In this document: in pieces, positions 9,456 through 18,443 of the stretch | How the letters are laid out: each line of letters begins with the position of its first letter | How positions within the stretch are numbered: position 1 is the first letter of the stretch | Source of the DNA: Streptomyces coacervatus | GTDB lineage: Bacteria; Actinomycetota; Actinomycetes; Streptomycetales; Streptomycetaceae | DNA: 64,000 nt | Assembly (NCBI RefSeq): GCF_029223485.1 | Contig: NZ_JARHTP010000004.1 | Coordinates: forward strand, 124,001-188,000 | Direction: 5' to 3' | Translations under genes and position numbers: made by a program | Notes under the pieces: model-generated | Told to the model about the DNA's origin: nothing | The model's database searches: none | What the model saw: only the letters and a program-made list of their open reading frames with translations

Positions 9456-9500
9456 TTGACGCCGTCGTTGCGCTGGAGCTAGGTTCCCTGAAACGATTCA
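9456..9500 (+). promoter_or_regulatory. Promoter and operator O4 of the rhaI2-rhaEW-rhaB operon
   Basis: TTGACG (9456-9461), an 18-nt spacer and TAGGTT (9480-9485) are followed by TGAAACGATTCA (9489-9500). The arrangement copies O2. The second isomerase starts 21 bp downstream at 9521. Confidence 0.75.
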
Positions 9501-9520
9501 AACAGCGTTCAGAGGTGGTC

Positions 9521-10681
9521 ATGCCAGACCCGTCCGCCGCCAAGGCAGCACTCGCGGCCCAGAAGATCGAGACCCCTTCGTGGGCCTACGGCAACTCCGG
9601 TACACGGTTCAAGGTCTTCGCCCAGCCTGGCGTCCCGCGCGATCCCTGGGAGAAGCTGCGGGACGCGGCAAAGGTGCACGAGTTCACTGGCGTGGCGCCG
9701 ACGGTCGCGCTGCACATTCCGTGGGACAAGGTGGATGACTACGGCAAACTGGCGGCTTTCGCACGGGAGTTGGGGGTCTCGCTCGGGGCGATCAACTCGA
9801 ACACCTTCCAGGACGACGACTACAAGCTGGGCAGCATCTGCCACCCGGAAGCAGCCGTGCGGCGCAAAGCGCTGGATCACCTGCTGGAATGCGTCGACAT
9901 CATGGACGCCACCGGGTCACGGGATCTGAAGCTGTGGTTCGCCGACGGCACGAACTATCCCGGACAGGACGACCTCCGCCAGCGGCAGGACCGGCTCGCC
10001 GAGGGTTTGGCCGAGGTGTACGCCCGGCTCGGCGACGGGCAGCGGATGCTGCTGGAGTACAAGTTCTTCGAGCCCGCCTTCTACGCCACCGACGTTCCCG
10101 ACTGGGGCACCGCCTACGCCCACTGCCTCAAACTGGGCGAGAAGGCGCAGGTCGTGGTGGACACCGGACACCACGCACCCGGCACCAACATCGAATTCAT
10201 CGTCGCCACCCTGCTGCGCGAGAACAAACTCGGCGGCTTCGACTTCAACTCCCGCTTCTACGCCGACGACGACCTCATGGTCGGCGCCGCCGACCCCTTC
10301 CAACTGTTCCGCATCATGTACGAGGTGATCCGGGGCGGCGGGTACACGTCCGACGTCGCCTTCATGCTCGACCAGTGCCACAACATCGAAGCCAAGATCC
10401 CCGCCATCATCCGCTCCGTGATGAACGTCCAGGAAGCCACCGCCAAAGCACTGCTCGTGGACCGGGACGCGCTGGCCGTGGCACAGCGTTCGGGCGACGT
10501 CCTCGAAGCCAACGCGGCGCTCATGGACGCCTACAACACCGACGTACGGCCACTACTCGCCGAAGTCCGCCAGGAGACGGGGCTCGACCCCGACCCCATC
10601 GCCGCCTACCACCGCTCCGGATGGCAGCAGCACATCACCGCCGAACGTGTCGGCGGCACCCAGGCCGGCTGGGGCGCCTGA
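9521..10681 (+). CDS. rhaI: L-rhamnose isomerase, copy 2
   Basis: 386 residues, the same length as copy 1 at 1093-2253, with the same catalytic segments. The ATG at 9521 is preceded by AGAGGTGG. From residue 88 to about 368 only three residues differ between the copies (Ser/Ala, Glu-Gly-Lys versus Glu-Asn-Lys, Asp/Ser), whereas roughly a third of the first 85 differ and the last 18 are also distinct. This copy heads the catabolic operon with rhaEW and rhaB, so it is the more likely main isomerase. Confidence 0.95.
   Translation: MPDPSAAKAALAAQKIETPSWAYGNSGTRFKVFAQPGVPRDPWEKLRDAAKVHEFTGVAPTVALHIPWDKVDDYGKLAAFARELGVSLGAINSNTFQDDDYKLGSICHPEAAVRRKALDHLLECVDIMDATGSRDLKLWFADGTNYPGQDDLRQRQDRLAEGLAEVYARLGDGQRMLLEYKFFEPAFYATDVPDWGTAYAHCLKLGEKAQVVVDTGHHAPGTNIEFIVATLLRENKLGGFDFNSRFYADDDLMVGAADPFQLFRIMYEVIRGGGYTSDVAFMLDQCHNIEAKIPAIIRSVMNVQEATAKALLVDRDALAVAQRSGDVLEANAALMDAYNTDVRPLLAEVRQETGLDPDPIAAYHRSGWQQHITAERVGGTQAGWGA
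9782..10624. repeat. rhaI core tract B, nearly identical to 1354-2196
   Basis: This is the partner of tract A, in the same orientation, about 8.4 kb away. As a long direct repeat it could also support deletion of the intervening rhamnosidase/MFS block by homologous recombination. Confidence 0.8.
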
Positions 10682-10736
10682 CTCCCCTGCCCTCGCACAC
10701 CCGCAACGTCCCCACTACGCAAGGAAGAGACCGATC

Positions 10737-12776
10737 ATGGCACCCCACCCCGAATCCGCCGCCCTCCTGGCCCGGTCCCATCGGCTCGGCTCCGATCCGC
10801 GCAACACCAACTACGCCGGGGGGAACGCCTCCGCGAAGGGGACCGCTGTGGACCCCGTGACCGGTGGTGACGTCGAGTTGATGTGGGTCAAGGGGTCCGG
10901 CGGTGACCTCGGCACGCTCACCGAGGCCGGGCTCGCCGTGTTGCGGCTGGACCGGCTGCGGGCCCTGCAGGGGGTCTATCCGGGGGTCGAGCGCGAGGAC
11001 GAGATGGTCGCCGCGTTCGACTACTGCCTGCATGGGAAAGGGGGTGCCGCTCCCTCCATCGACACGGCGATGCACGGGTTGGTGGACGCCGCCCACGTCG
11101 ATCATCTGCACCCCGACTCCGGGATCGCGCTCGCCTGTGCCGCCGACGGGGAGAAACTGACCGCCGAGTGTTTCGGCGACACGGTGGTGTGGGTGCCGTG
11201 GCGGCGGCCCGGGTTCCAGCTGGGGCTGGACATCGCGGCGGTCAAGGAGGCCAATCCGCAGGCCGTCGGGTGTGTTCTGGGCGGACACGGGATCACCGCC
11301 TGGGGTGCGACCTCCGAGGAGTGCGAGCGGAACTCGCTGCACATCATCCGGACCGCCGAGGCATTTCTCGCCGAGCGGGGGAAGGACGAGCCTTTCGGGC
11401 CGGTGATCGAGGGGTACGAGGCGCTCGGTGAGAGTGAGCGGCGGGAGCGGGCGGCGGCGTTGGCGCCGTATGTGCGGGCTCTCGCCTCTCAGGACAGGCC
11501 GCAGGTCGGGCACTTCAACGACTCCGATGTCGTCCTGGAGTTCCTGGCGCGCGCCGAGCATCCGCGGCTCGCCGCGCTCGGGACCTCCTGCCCCGATCAC
11601 TTCCTTCGTACGAAGGTACGGCCGCTCGTTCTCGACCTGCCGCCGGCCGCTCCGGTGGAGGAGGCGATCGCACGCCTCAAGGAGCTGCACGCCGAGTACC
11701 GCGAGGAGTACGCCGCCTACTACGACCGGCATGCCCTGCCCGACTCCCCCGCGATGCGCGGCGCCGACCCGGCGATCGTGCTGGTGCCGGGGGTGGGCAT
11801 GTTCAGTTTCGGCAAGGACAAGCAGACCGCGCGCGTGGCGGGCGAGTTCTACGTCAACGCCATCAATGTGATGCGCGGGGCGGAGGCCGTGTCGACGTAC
11901 GCGCCGATCGAGGAGTCGGAGAAGTTCCGGATCGAGTACTGGGCGCTGGAGGAGGCCAAGCTTCAGCGGATGCCGAAGCCCAAGCCGCTGGCGACGCGGG
12001 TGGTCTTGGTGACGGGCGCGGGAAGCGGCATCGGGAAGGCCATCGCGCAGCGGCTGGTGGGCGAGGGGGCGTGTGTCGTCGTCGCCGATCTCGACGCGGA
12101 GAACGCCGCCGTCGTCGCCGCGGAGCTGGGCGGCCCGGACAAGGCCGTCGCCGTGACGGTGGACGTCACGGACGAGGAGCAGATCGGCGCCGCTTTCAAG
12201 GCTGCCGTGCTCGCCTTCGGCGGGGTCGATCTCGTGGTCAACAACGCCGGGATCTCCATCTCCAAGCCGCTGCTGGAGACCTCGGCGCGCGACTGGGACC
12301 TGCAGCACGACATCATGGCCCGTGGCTCCTTCCTGGTGTCGAGGGAGGCGGCCCGGGTGATGATCGCGCAGGAGCTGGGCGGCGACATCGTCTACATCGC
12401 CTCCAAGAACGCCGTGTTCGCCGGGCCGAACAACATCGCCTACTCGGCCACCAAGGCCGATCAGGCCCATCAAGTGCGGCTGCTGGCCGCCGAGTTGGGC
12501 GAGCACGGCATCCGTGTCAATGGGGTCAACCCGGACGGTGTGGTGCGCGGTTCCGGGATCTTCGCGGGCGGCTGGGGCGCGCAGCGGGCGGCCGTGTACG
12601 GGGTTCCGGAGGAGAAGCTGGGTGAGTTCTACGCCCAGCGGACCATCCTCAAGCGGGAGGTGCTGCCGGAGCATGTCGCGAACGCCGTCTTCGCGCTGAC
12701 CGGCGGGGAGCTGACGCACACCACCGGACTGCACGTCCCGGTCGACGCCGGCGTCGCGGCCGCCTTCCTGCGGTGA
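10737..12776 (+). CDS. rhaEW: Bifunctional rhamnulose-1-phosphate aldolase / short-chain (lactaldehyde) dehydrogenase
   Basis: A 679-residue fusion. Residues about 1-420 form a class II aldolase-type domain with the zinc histidines in AHVDHLHPDSG and a later GGHG. Residues about 425-679 form a short-chain dehydrogenase with TGAGSGIG, NNAG and the YSATK catalytic pair. It matches the RhaEW/YuxG family: rhamnulose-1-phosphate is cleaved to dihydroxyacetone phosphate and L-lactaldehyde, and the second domain oxidises the aldehyde to lactate. The ATG at 10737 follows AAGGAAGAGA. The stop overlaps the rhamnulokinase GTG by 4 bp. Lactate would then feed lutABC downstream. Confidence 0.92.
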   Translation: MAPHPESAALLARSHRLGSDPRNTNYAGGNASAKGTAVDPVTGGDVELMWVKGSGGDLGTLTEAGLAVLRLDRLRALQGVYPGVEREDEMVAAFDYCLHGKGGAAPSIDTAMHGLVDAAHVDHLHPDSGIALACAADGEKLTAECFGDTVVWVPWRRPGFQLGLDIAAVKEANPQAVGCVLGGHGITAWGATSEECERNSLHIIRTAEAFLAERGKDEPFGPVIEGYEALGESERRERAAALAPYVRALASQDRPQVGHFNDSDVVLEFLARAEHPRLAALGTSCPDHFLRTKVRPLVLDLPPAAPVEEAIARLKELHAEYREEYAAYYDRHALPDSPAMRGADPAIVLVPGVGMFSFGKDKQTARVAGEFYVNAINVMRGAEAVSTYAPIEESEKFRIEYWALEEAKLQRMPKPKPLATRVVLVTGAGSGIGKAIAQRLVGEGACVVVADLDAENAAVVAAELGGPDKAVAVTVDVTDEEQIGAAFKAAVLAFGGVDLVVNNAGISISKPLLETSARDWDLQHDIMARGSFLVSREAARVMIAQELGGDIVYIASKNAVFAGPNNIAYSATKADQAHQVRLLAAELGEHGIRVNGVNPDGVVRGSGIFAGGWGAQRAAVYGVPEEKLGEFYAQRTILKREVLPEHVANAVFALTGGELTHTTGLHVPVDAGVAAAFLR

Positions 12777-14221
12777 GCGCGCCCGTGAAAACGTACGCCG
12801 CGGTCGATCTCGGCGCGTCCAGCGGGCGTGTCATGGTCGGCCGCGTCGGCGCCGACAGCCTGGAACTGAGCGAGGCGCACCGCTTCCCCAACCGGCCCGT
12901 TCGGGTGCCCGAGGGGCTGCGGTGGGACATCCTCGCGTTGTACGGGGGTGTCCTGGACGGGCTGCGGGCCGCGGGCCAGGTCGATTCCGTCGGCATCGAC
13001 AGCTGGGCCGTGGACTACGGGCTGCTGGACGGGGACGGGGCGCTGCTCGGGAATCCCGTGCACTACCGGGACTCCCGCACCGAGGGCGTCGCGGAGAAGG
13101 TGTGGGCGACCGTGCCCGCCGAGCAGCTGTATGCGGCGACCGGGTTGCAGCACGCGCCCTTCAACACGCTGTACCAGCTGCTGGCGGCCCGGGAGTCGGC
13201 TCAACTCACCCATGCCGAGCGGTTGTTGCTGATCCCGGACCTGCTGTCGTACTGGCTGACCGGCGAGCAGGGCACCGAACTCACCAACGCCTCGACCACC
13301 CAGCTGATCGACCCCCGGACGCGGGAGTGGTCGTACGACATCGCCTCCCGGCTGGGTGTCGACCTGAGCCTCTTCGCACCGCTGCGGCGGCCCGGCGATC
13401 CGGCGGGTGTGCTGCTGCCGGAGGTGCTGGAGGAGACCGGGCTGAGGGGGCCGGTGCCGGTGACGACGGTCGGCTCGCATGACACGGCGTCCGCGGTCGC
13501 GGCCGTGCCCGCGTCCGGCGAACGGTTCGCGTACATCTGCACCGGGACCTGGTCGCTGGCCGGTCTTGAGCTGGACGCGCCCGTGCTGACCGAGGAGAGC
13601 CGGGCCGCGAACTTCACCAATGAGCTGGGGCTGGACGGCACGGTCCGCTATCTGCGCAACATCATGGGGTTGTGGCTGCTCCAGGAGTGTGTACGGGCCT
13701 GGGGCAAGCCGGAGTTGGGCGGGCTGCTGCTGGAGGCGGCCAAGGTGCCGGCGCTGCGCTCGGTGGTGGATGCCGGGGACGCGGCGTTCCTGGCGCCGGG
13801 GCGGATGCCGGAGCGGATCGCCGAGGCGTGCCGTGCCTCGGGGCAGCCGGTGCCCTCCTCCCCCGCCGAGATCACGCGCTGCATCCTCGACTCGCTGGCA
13901 CTGGCCCACCGCCGGGCCGTGGAGGACGCCCAGCGGCTGGCCGGCCATCCGGTGGACGTCGTGCACGTCGTCGGCGGCGGCACCCGCAACGCGCTGCTGT
14001 GCCAGCTGACCGCCGACGCCTGCGGGCTGCCGGTGGTGGCCGGTCCGACGGAGGCGGCGGCGCTGGGGAACGTGCTGGTTCAGGCGCGGGCCCACGGGCT
14101 CGTCGGCGATCTGACGGGCATGCGGCAGCTGCTCACCCGTACCCAGCCACTCACCCGTTACGAGCCGCAGGGCACCACGGCACCGTGGCGCGAGTCGCAG
14201 GACCGGCTCGCCGGAGGGTGA
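12773..14221 (+). CDS. rhaB: L-rhamnulokinase
   Basis: A 482-residue FGGY-family sugar kinase that phosphorylates L-rhamnulose at O1. The N-terminal phosphate loop AAVDLGASSGRVMVG, the substrate segment SIGIDSWAVDYGLLD, the mid-protein TVGSHDTASAV and the C-terminal adenosine motif VVGGGTRNALLCQL are all present. The GTG at 12773 overlaps the aldolase/dehydrogenase stop (GTGA), so translation is coupled. It closes the rhaI-rhaEW-rhaB operon. Confidence 0.94.
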   Translation: MSAPVKTYAAVDLGASSGRVMVGRVGADSLELSEAHRFPNRPVRVPEGLRWDILALYGGVLDGLRAAGQVDSVGIDSWAVDYGLLDGDGALLGNPVHYRDSRTEGVAEKVWATVPAEQLYAATGLQHAPFNTLYQLLAARESAQLTHAERLLLIPDLLSYWLTGEQGTELTNASTTQLIDPRTREWSYDIASRLGVDLSLFAPLRRPGDPAGVLLPEVLEETGLRGPVPVTTVGSHDTASAVAAVPASGERFAYICTGTWSLAGLELDAPVLTEESRAANFTNELGLDGTVRYLRNIMGLWLLQECVRAWGKPELGGLLLEAAKVPALRSVVDAGDAAFLAPGRMPERIAEACRASGQPVPSSPAEITRCILDSLALAHRRAVEDAQRLAGHPVDVVHVVGGGTRNALLCQLTADACGLPVVAGPTEAAALGNVLVQARAHGLVGDLTGMRQLLTRTQPLTRYEPQGTTAPWRESQDRLAGG

Positions 14222-14252
14222 GCGGGGTCTCCCCCGGACGGCGCTCCCCGAC

Positions 14253-14273
14253 TACGCTGCACTCATCCGATGA
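14253..14273 (+). promoter_or_regulatory. Possible lutABC promoter and operator
   Basis: TACGCT (14253-14258) resembles a -10 element and is followed by the small palindrome TCATC-C-GATGA (14263-14273), 20 bp before lutA. If real, lutABC has its own control in addition to read-through from rhaB, 71 bp upstream. Confidence 0.4.
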
Positions 14274-14292
14274 TCGATCGCAAGGAGCCGCG

Positions 14293-15048
14293 ATGCGTGT
14301 CGCCCTGTTCCTGACCTGTGTCAACGACACGCTCTATCCGGACACCGGGCGCGCCGTGGTGAAACTGCTGACCAGGCTGGGCGTCGAGGTCGACTTCCCG
14401 ATGGCCCAGACCTGCTGCGGGCAGGCCCACTACAACACCGGATACCGGCATGAGGCGGAGCCACTGGCTCGGCATTTCTCCGATGTCTTCGGGGAGTACG
14501 AGGCGATCGTGACGCCGTCCGGGTCGTGCGGGGCGATGGTGCGGGAGCTGTATCCGCGGATGGGTGAGCGGGCGCGGGCCGAGGGGCGCGGAGACACACT
14601 GGCGGCGACGCTGGCTCCCGTCGTCCCGAAGACGTACGAGCTCACCGAGTTCCTGGTGGACGTTCTCGGTGTGACGGACGTCGGCGCGTACTACCCGCAC
14701 CAGGTGACATACCACCCGACCTGCCACGGCCTGCGCAGCCTGGGACTCGGCGACCGGCCGCGGCGACTGCTGCAGGCCGTGAAGGGCTTGGAGCTGGTCG
14801 AGCTGCCGGGTGCCGAGGAGTGCTGCGGCTTCGGCGGCACCTTTGCGCTGAAGAACGCCGACGTCTCGGCGGCGATGGGTACGGACAAGGTGCGCAACGC
14901 CGAGTCGACAGGCGCGGAGGTGCTGTGCGCGGCCGACAACTCCTGTCTGATGCACATCGGCGGGACGATGGCGCGGCTCAGCAGCGGTATGCGGCCGGTG
15001 CACATCGCGGAGATCCTGGCGAGCACGGAGGAGGAGTCGGCCGTATGA
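14293..15048 (+). CDS. lutA: L-lactate oxidation protein LutA (Fe-S, CCG-domain)
   Basis: A 251-residue (Fe-S)-binding protein with two cysteine-rich CCG domains: TCCGQAHYNTG near residue 37 plus SGSCGAMV, and ATYHPTCHGL-like YHPTCHGL with EECCGFGGTF near residue 175. LutA, LutB and LutC together oxidise L-lactate to pyruvate at the membrane. The ATG at 14293 follows AAGGAG. The stop overlaps the lutB start (ATGA). Its position after the rhamnose genes fits disposal of the lactate that RhaEW makes. Confidence 0.9.
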   Translation: MRVALFLTCVNDTLYPDTGRAVVKLLTRLGVEVDFPMAQTCCGQAHYNTGYRHEAEPLARHFSDVFGEYEAIVTPSGSCGAMVRELYPRMGERARAEGRGDTLAATLAPVVPKTYELTEFLVDVLGVTDVGAYYPHQVTYHPTCHGLRSLGLGDRPRRLLQAVKGLELVELPGAEECCGFGGTFALKNADVSAAMGTDKVRNAESTGAEVLCAADNSCLMHIGGTMARLSSGMRPVHIAEILASTEEESAV

Positions 15049-16532
15049 GCGGAACATTCGTGGGGATGCCGGCCTTTCCGGAGGCCGCGCACGAGGCGGT
15101 CAACAATCCGACGCTGCGCGGCAATCTGCGGCACGCCACGCACACCATCCGCGCCAAGCGGGCGAAGGCCGTCGCGGAGGTGTCGGACTGGGCGGCCCTG
15201 CGCGAGGCCGGGAAGCAGATCAAGGACCACACGCTGCGTCATCTCGACCGGTATCTGGCGCAGTTGGAGGAGTCGGTCACGGCGGCGGGCGGCACGGTCC
15301 ACTGGGCCGCCGACGCCAACGAGGCCAACCGGATCGTGGCAGACCTGGTCAAGGCGACCGGCGAGTCGGAGGTCGTCAAGGTCAAGTCGATGGCCACGCA
15401 GGAGATCGGACTGAACGAAGCTCTGGAGGCCGAGGGCATCCGCGCCTACGAGACCGATCTCGCCGAGCTGATCGTGCAGTTGGGCAAGGACCGGCCCTCG
15501 CACATCCTCGTCCCGGCCATCCATCGCAACCGCGGGGAGATCCGCGACATCTTCCGTCGTGAGATGAGGGAGTGGGGCCGTCCCGCCCCCGAGGGCCTCA
15601 CCGACACGCCCGCCGAGCTCGCCGAGGCCGCCCGGCTGCACCTGCGGGAGAAGTTCCTGCGCGCCAAGGTCGGCATCTCCGGCGCCAACTTCATGGTCGC
15701 CGAGACCGGCACGCTGGTGGTCGTCGAGTCCGAGGGCAACGGGCGGATGTGTCTGACCCTGCCCGAGACGCTGATCTCGGTCGTCGGCATCGAGAAGATC
15801 GTGCCGACCTGGCGGGACCTGGAGGTGTTCCTGCAGACCCTCCCCCGCTCCTCGACTGCAGAGCGCATGAACCCCTACACCTCGATGTGGACGGGCACGA
15901 CGGACGGCGACGGACCGAGGACCTTCCACCTGGTGCTGCTCGACAACGGCCGCACCGACACCCTCGCCGACGAGGTCGGCCGCCAGGCCCTGCGCTGCAT
16001 CCGCTGCTCGGCGTGTCTCAACGTCTGTCCGGTGTACGAGCGGGCGGGCGGGCACGCCTACGGCTCGGTCTACCCGGGCCCGATCGGCGCCATCCTGAGC
16101 CCCCAACTCCGGGGCACGGCAAGCGAGATCGACGCCTCGCTGCCGTATGCGTCGTCGCTGTGCGGTGCCTGCTACGAGGTGTGCCCGGTCGCCATCGACA
16201 TCCCGGAGGTCCTGGTCCATCTGCGGGAGCGGGTCGTGGAGGGCGGGCCGGTGATCCGTGAGGGCAACAAGGTGGTGCTGCAGCCCGCGAAGGGACACGC
16301 CGCCGAGCGGGCGGCGATGCGGGCGGCACGCTGGGCGTTCACGCGTCCGGGCGCCCTGCGCATCGGCCAGCGGCTCGCCTCCCGCACGCGTCGCCTGCAT
16401 CCGCGGACCCTGCCCGGGCCGGGCAGGGCCTGGAGCGGCAGCCGGGATCTGCCGTCGGTACCGGCGGAGCCGTTCCGGGACTGGTGGCAGCGTACGAACG
16501 GCGAGAACGGCGACAAGGGGGCCGCCAAGTGA
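15045..16532 (+). CDS. lutB: L-lactate oxidation iron-sulfur protein LutB
   Basis: A 495-residue protein with an LUD domain followed by a ferredoxin-like domain carrying two 4Fe-4S motifs, CIRCSACLNVCPVY (near residue 320) and CGACYEVCPVAIDIP (near residue 375). This matches LutB in length and order, the electron-transfer subunit of the lactate oxidation complex. It overlaps lutA by 4 bp and lutC by 4 bp, with GAGGAG before its ATG at 15045. Confidence 0.92.
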   Translation: MSGTFVGMPAFPEAAHEAVNNPTLRGNLRHATHTIRAKRAKAVAEVSDWAALREAGKQIKDHTLRHLDRYLAQLEESVTAAGGTVHWAADANEANRIVADLVKATGESEVVKVKSMATQEIGLNEALEAEGIRAYETDLAELIVQLGKDRPSHILVPAIHRNRGEIRDIFRREMREWGRPAPEGLTDTPAELAEAARLHLREKFLRAKVGISGANFMVAETGTLVVVESEGNGRMCLTLPETLISVVGIEKIVPTWRDLEVFLQTLPRSSTAERMNPYTSMWTGTTDGDGPRTFHLVLLDNGRTDTLADEVGRQALRCIRCSACLNVCPVYERAGGHAYGSVYPGPIGAILSPQLRGTASEIDASLPYASSLCGACYEVCPVAIDIPEVLVHLRERVVEGGPVIREGNKVVLQPAKGHAAERAAMRAARWAFTRPGALRIGQRLASRTRRLHPRTLPGPGRAWSGSRDLPSVPAEPFRDWWQRTNGENGDKGAAK

Positions 16533-17197
16533 GCAGCAGGGAACGGATCCTGGGCCGGGTGCGGCGCGCACTGTCCGACGTACGACAGGACGACACGCCT
16601 TACGAGCAGGCGGTTTCGCGCGGCTATCTGCGCGAGCACGGCGAGCGGAGTGCCGAGCAGACGGTGGATCTGCTGGCCGAGAATCTGGCGGATTACCGGG
16701 CGGTCGTGCACCGCTGCACAGCGGCCGAACTTGCCTCGGTGATCGGCCGGTTGCTCGCCGAGCGGGGTTCGAAGACGGTGCTGGTGCCGCCGGGGCTGGA
16801 CGAGGGGTGGCTCGACGGGACGGACGTCGAGCGGGTGGCGGATCGTGCCGAGAGCACGCCGCACGAGCTGGACCGGGTCGACAGCGTGATCACCGGGTGT
16901 GCGGTGGCCGCGGCCGAGACCGGCACCATCGTCCTTGACGGCTCACCCGACCAGGGCCGCCGCCGCGTCACCCTCGTCCCCGACCACCACATCTGTGTAG
17001 TACGGGTCCCTGACCAGGTCGTCTCCTCGGTGCCCCAGGCCCTCGAACGCCTCGACCCGGCCCGCCCGTTGACGTGGATCTCCGGCCCGTCGGCGACCAG
17101 TGACATCGAGCTGGACCGGGTCGAGGGGGTGCACGGTCCGCGCACCCTGGAGGTGGTGCTCGTGAGCGTCCCTCACCCACCACCGGGACCCCGCTGA
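16529..17197 (+). CDS. lutC: L-lactate oxidation protein LutC (LUD domain)
   Basis: A 222-residue LUD-domain protein starting MSSRERILGRVRRAL at GTG 16529, overlapping the lutB stop. The domain core AAAETGTIVLDGS and the later LVPDHHICVV are typical of LutC, the third component of the lactate oxidation system. It ends the operon; the next gene starts 36 bp further on and is unrelated. Confidence 0.9.
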   Translation: MSSRERILGRVRRALSDVRQDDTPYEQAVSRGYLREHGERSAEQTVDLLAENLADYRAVVHRCTAAELASVIGRLLAERGSKTVLVPPGLDEGWLDGTDVERVADRAESTPHELDRVDSVITGCAVAAAETGTIVLDGSPDQGRRRVTLVPDHHICVVRVPDQVVSSVPQALERLDPARPLTWISGPSATSDIELDRVEGVHGPRTLEVVLVSVPHPPPGPR

Positions 17198-17233
17198 CGG
17201 GCCGAGACGAGGCCGCGCCGCCAGCGTGAGGTC

Positions 17234-18397
17234 ATGATCCGGTTCGAGCAGTTCACCAAGCGGTATCCGGACGGTACGACGGCGGTGGACGACCTGAGCT
17301 TCGAGGTGTCCGAGGGCGAGCTCGTCACGCTCGTCGGCCCCTCCGGCTGTGGCAGGACGACCACGATGATGATGGTCAACCGGCTCATCGAGCCGACTTC
17401 GGGACAGATCCTCGTCAACGGCGAGGACATCGCCGGCGTCGATCCCGTGCGGCTGCGGCGGCGGATCGGCTACGTCATCCAGCAGGTCGGGCTCTTCCCG
17501 CACCGCACGGTCCTCGACAACACGGCGACGGTGCCCGCTCTGGTCGGCTGGAAGCGGGCGAAGGCGCGGGCGCGGGCCGCCGAACTGCTCGATCTGGTGG
17601 GCCTGGACCCGAAGCGGTACGGGCCCCGCTATCTCGACCAGCTCTCCGGCGGTCAGCGGCAGCGGGTCGGCGTGGCGCGGGCGCTGGCCGCCGATCCGCC
17701 GGTGCTGCTGATGGATGAGCCGTTCGGGGCGGTCGACCCCGTGGTGCGGGAGCAGTTGCAGGAGGAGTTCCTGCGGATGCAGGCCGCCGTGCGCAAGACG
17801 GTGCTGCTGGTCACGCACGACATCGAGGAGGCGGTCCGGCTCGGCGACCGGATCGCCGTGTACGGGCAGGGGCGGATCGAACAGTTCGACACGCCCGGGG
17901 CGTTGCTCGGCACTCCGGCGACGCCGTACGTCGCCGGGTTCGTGGGCGCCGATCGCGGGCCGAAGCGGCTGTCGGTCACCGAGATCGAGGCCGACGATCT
18001 GGAGCAGCCGCCGGTCGCCCGGCTGGACGAGCCCGCCGGGCGGGCGGCGGAGCGGCTGCGGGCGGAGGGCGCACGATGGGCGGTCGTCCTCGACACTCGC
18101 GGTGATCTGCACGGGTGGGTGGGCATCGACGAGCTCGACGGGAGCGGCACGGGCGGCTCGGTCGGTGACCGCGCCCACCGGATGAACGCCTGGGTGCCGG
18201 TGGGCGCGCTCCTGAAGCAGGCGTTCGGCATGATGCTGCAGCACGACGCCGGGTGGGTCGCGGTGCTGGACGGTTCGCGTTTCCTGGGTGTGCTGACCCC
18301 GGCGAAGCTGCACGAGGCGCTGCGCCGGTCGGTGTACGCGGACGCGCTCGGCGTGTCGCGGGGTGAGGTGGCGTTCGACTCGGTGGCGGACGCGTGA
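17234..18397 (+). CDS. Orphan glycine betaine/choline-type ABC ATPase with altered Walker A
   Basis: A 387-residue protein resembling OpuCA/ProV-like quaternary-amine ABC ATPases: YVIQQVGLFPH Q-loop, LSGGQRQRVGVARALA signature, LLMDEPFGAVD Walker B, VTHDIEEAVRLGD H-loop, and a C-terminal CBS-like region (WAVVLDTRGDLHGWVG and WVAVLDGSRFLGVLT). The Walker A motif reads GPSGCGRTT, with Arg where the invariant Lys should be; the codon is AGG. No permease or binding-protein gene adjoins it: tandem repeats follow, then a gene on the opposite strand. It may be inactive, or may work with distant permeases. The ATG at 17234 has GAGGTC upstream. Confidence 0.85.
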   Translation: MIRFEQFTKRYPDGTTAVDDLSFEVSEGELVTLVGPSGCGRTTTMMMVNRLIEPTSGQILVNGEDIAGVDPVRLRRRIGYVIQQVGLFPHRTVLDNTATVPALVGWKRAKARARAAELLDLVGLDPKRYGPRYLDQLSGGQRQRVGVARALAADPPVLLMDEPFGAVDPVVREQLQEEFLRMQAAVRKTVLLVTHDIEEAVRLGDRIAVYGQGRIEQFDTPGALLGTPATPYVAGFVGADRGPKRLSVTEIEADDLEQPPVARLDEPAGRAAERLRAEGARWAVVLDTRGDLHGWVGIDELDGSGTGGSVGDRAHRMNAWVPVGALLKQAFGMMLQHDAGWVAVLDGSRFLGVLTPAKLHEALRRSVYADALGVSRGEVAFDSVADA

Positions 18398-18443
18398 GCC
18401 GTCACGGGTGATTGATCCCCCAGTGCTCGGTCGCCAGCGCTCC

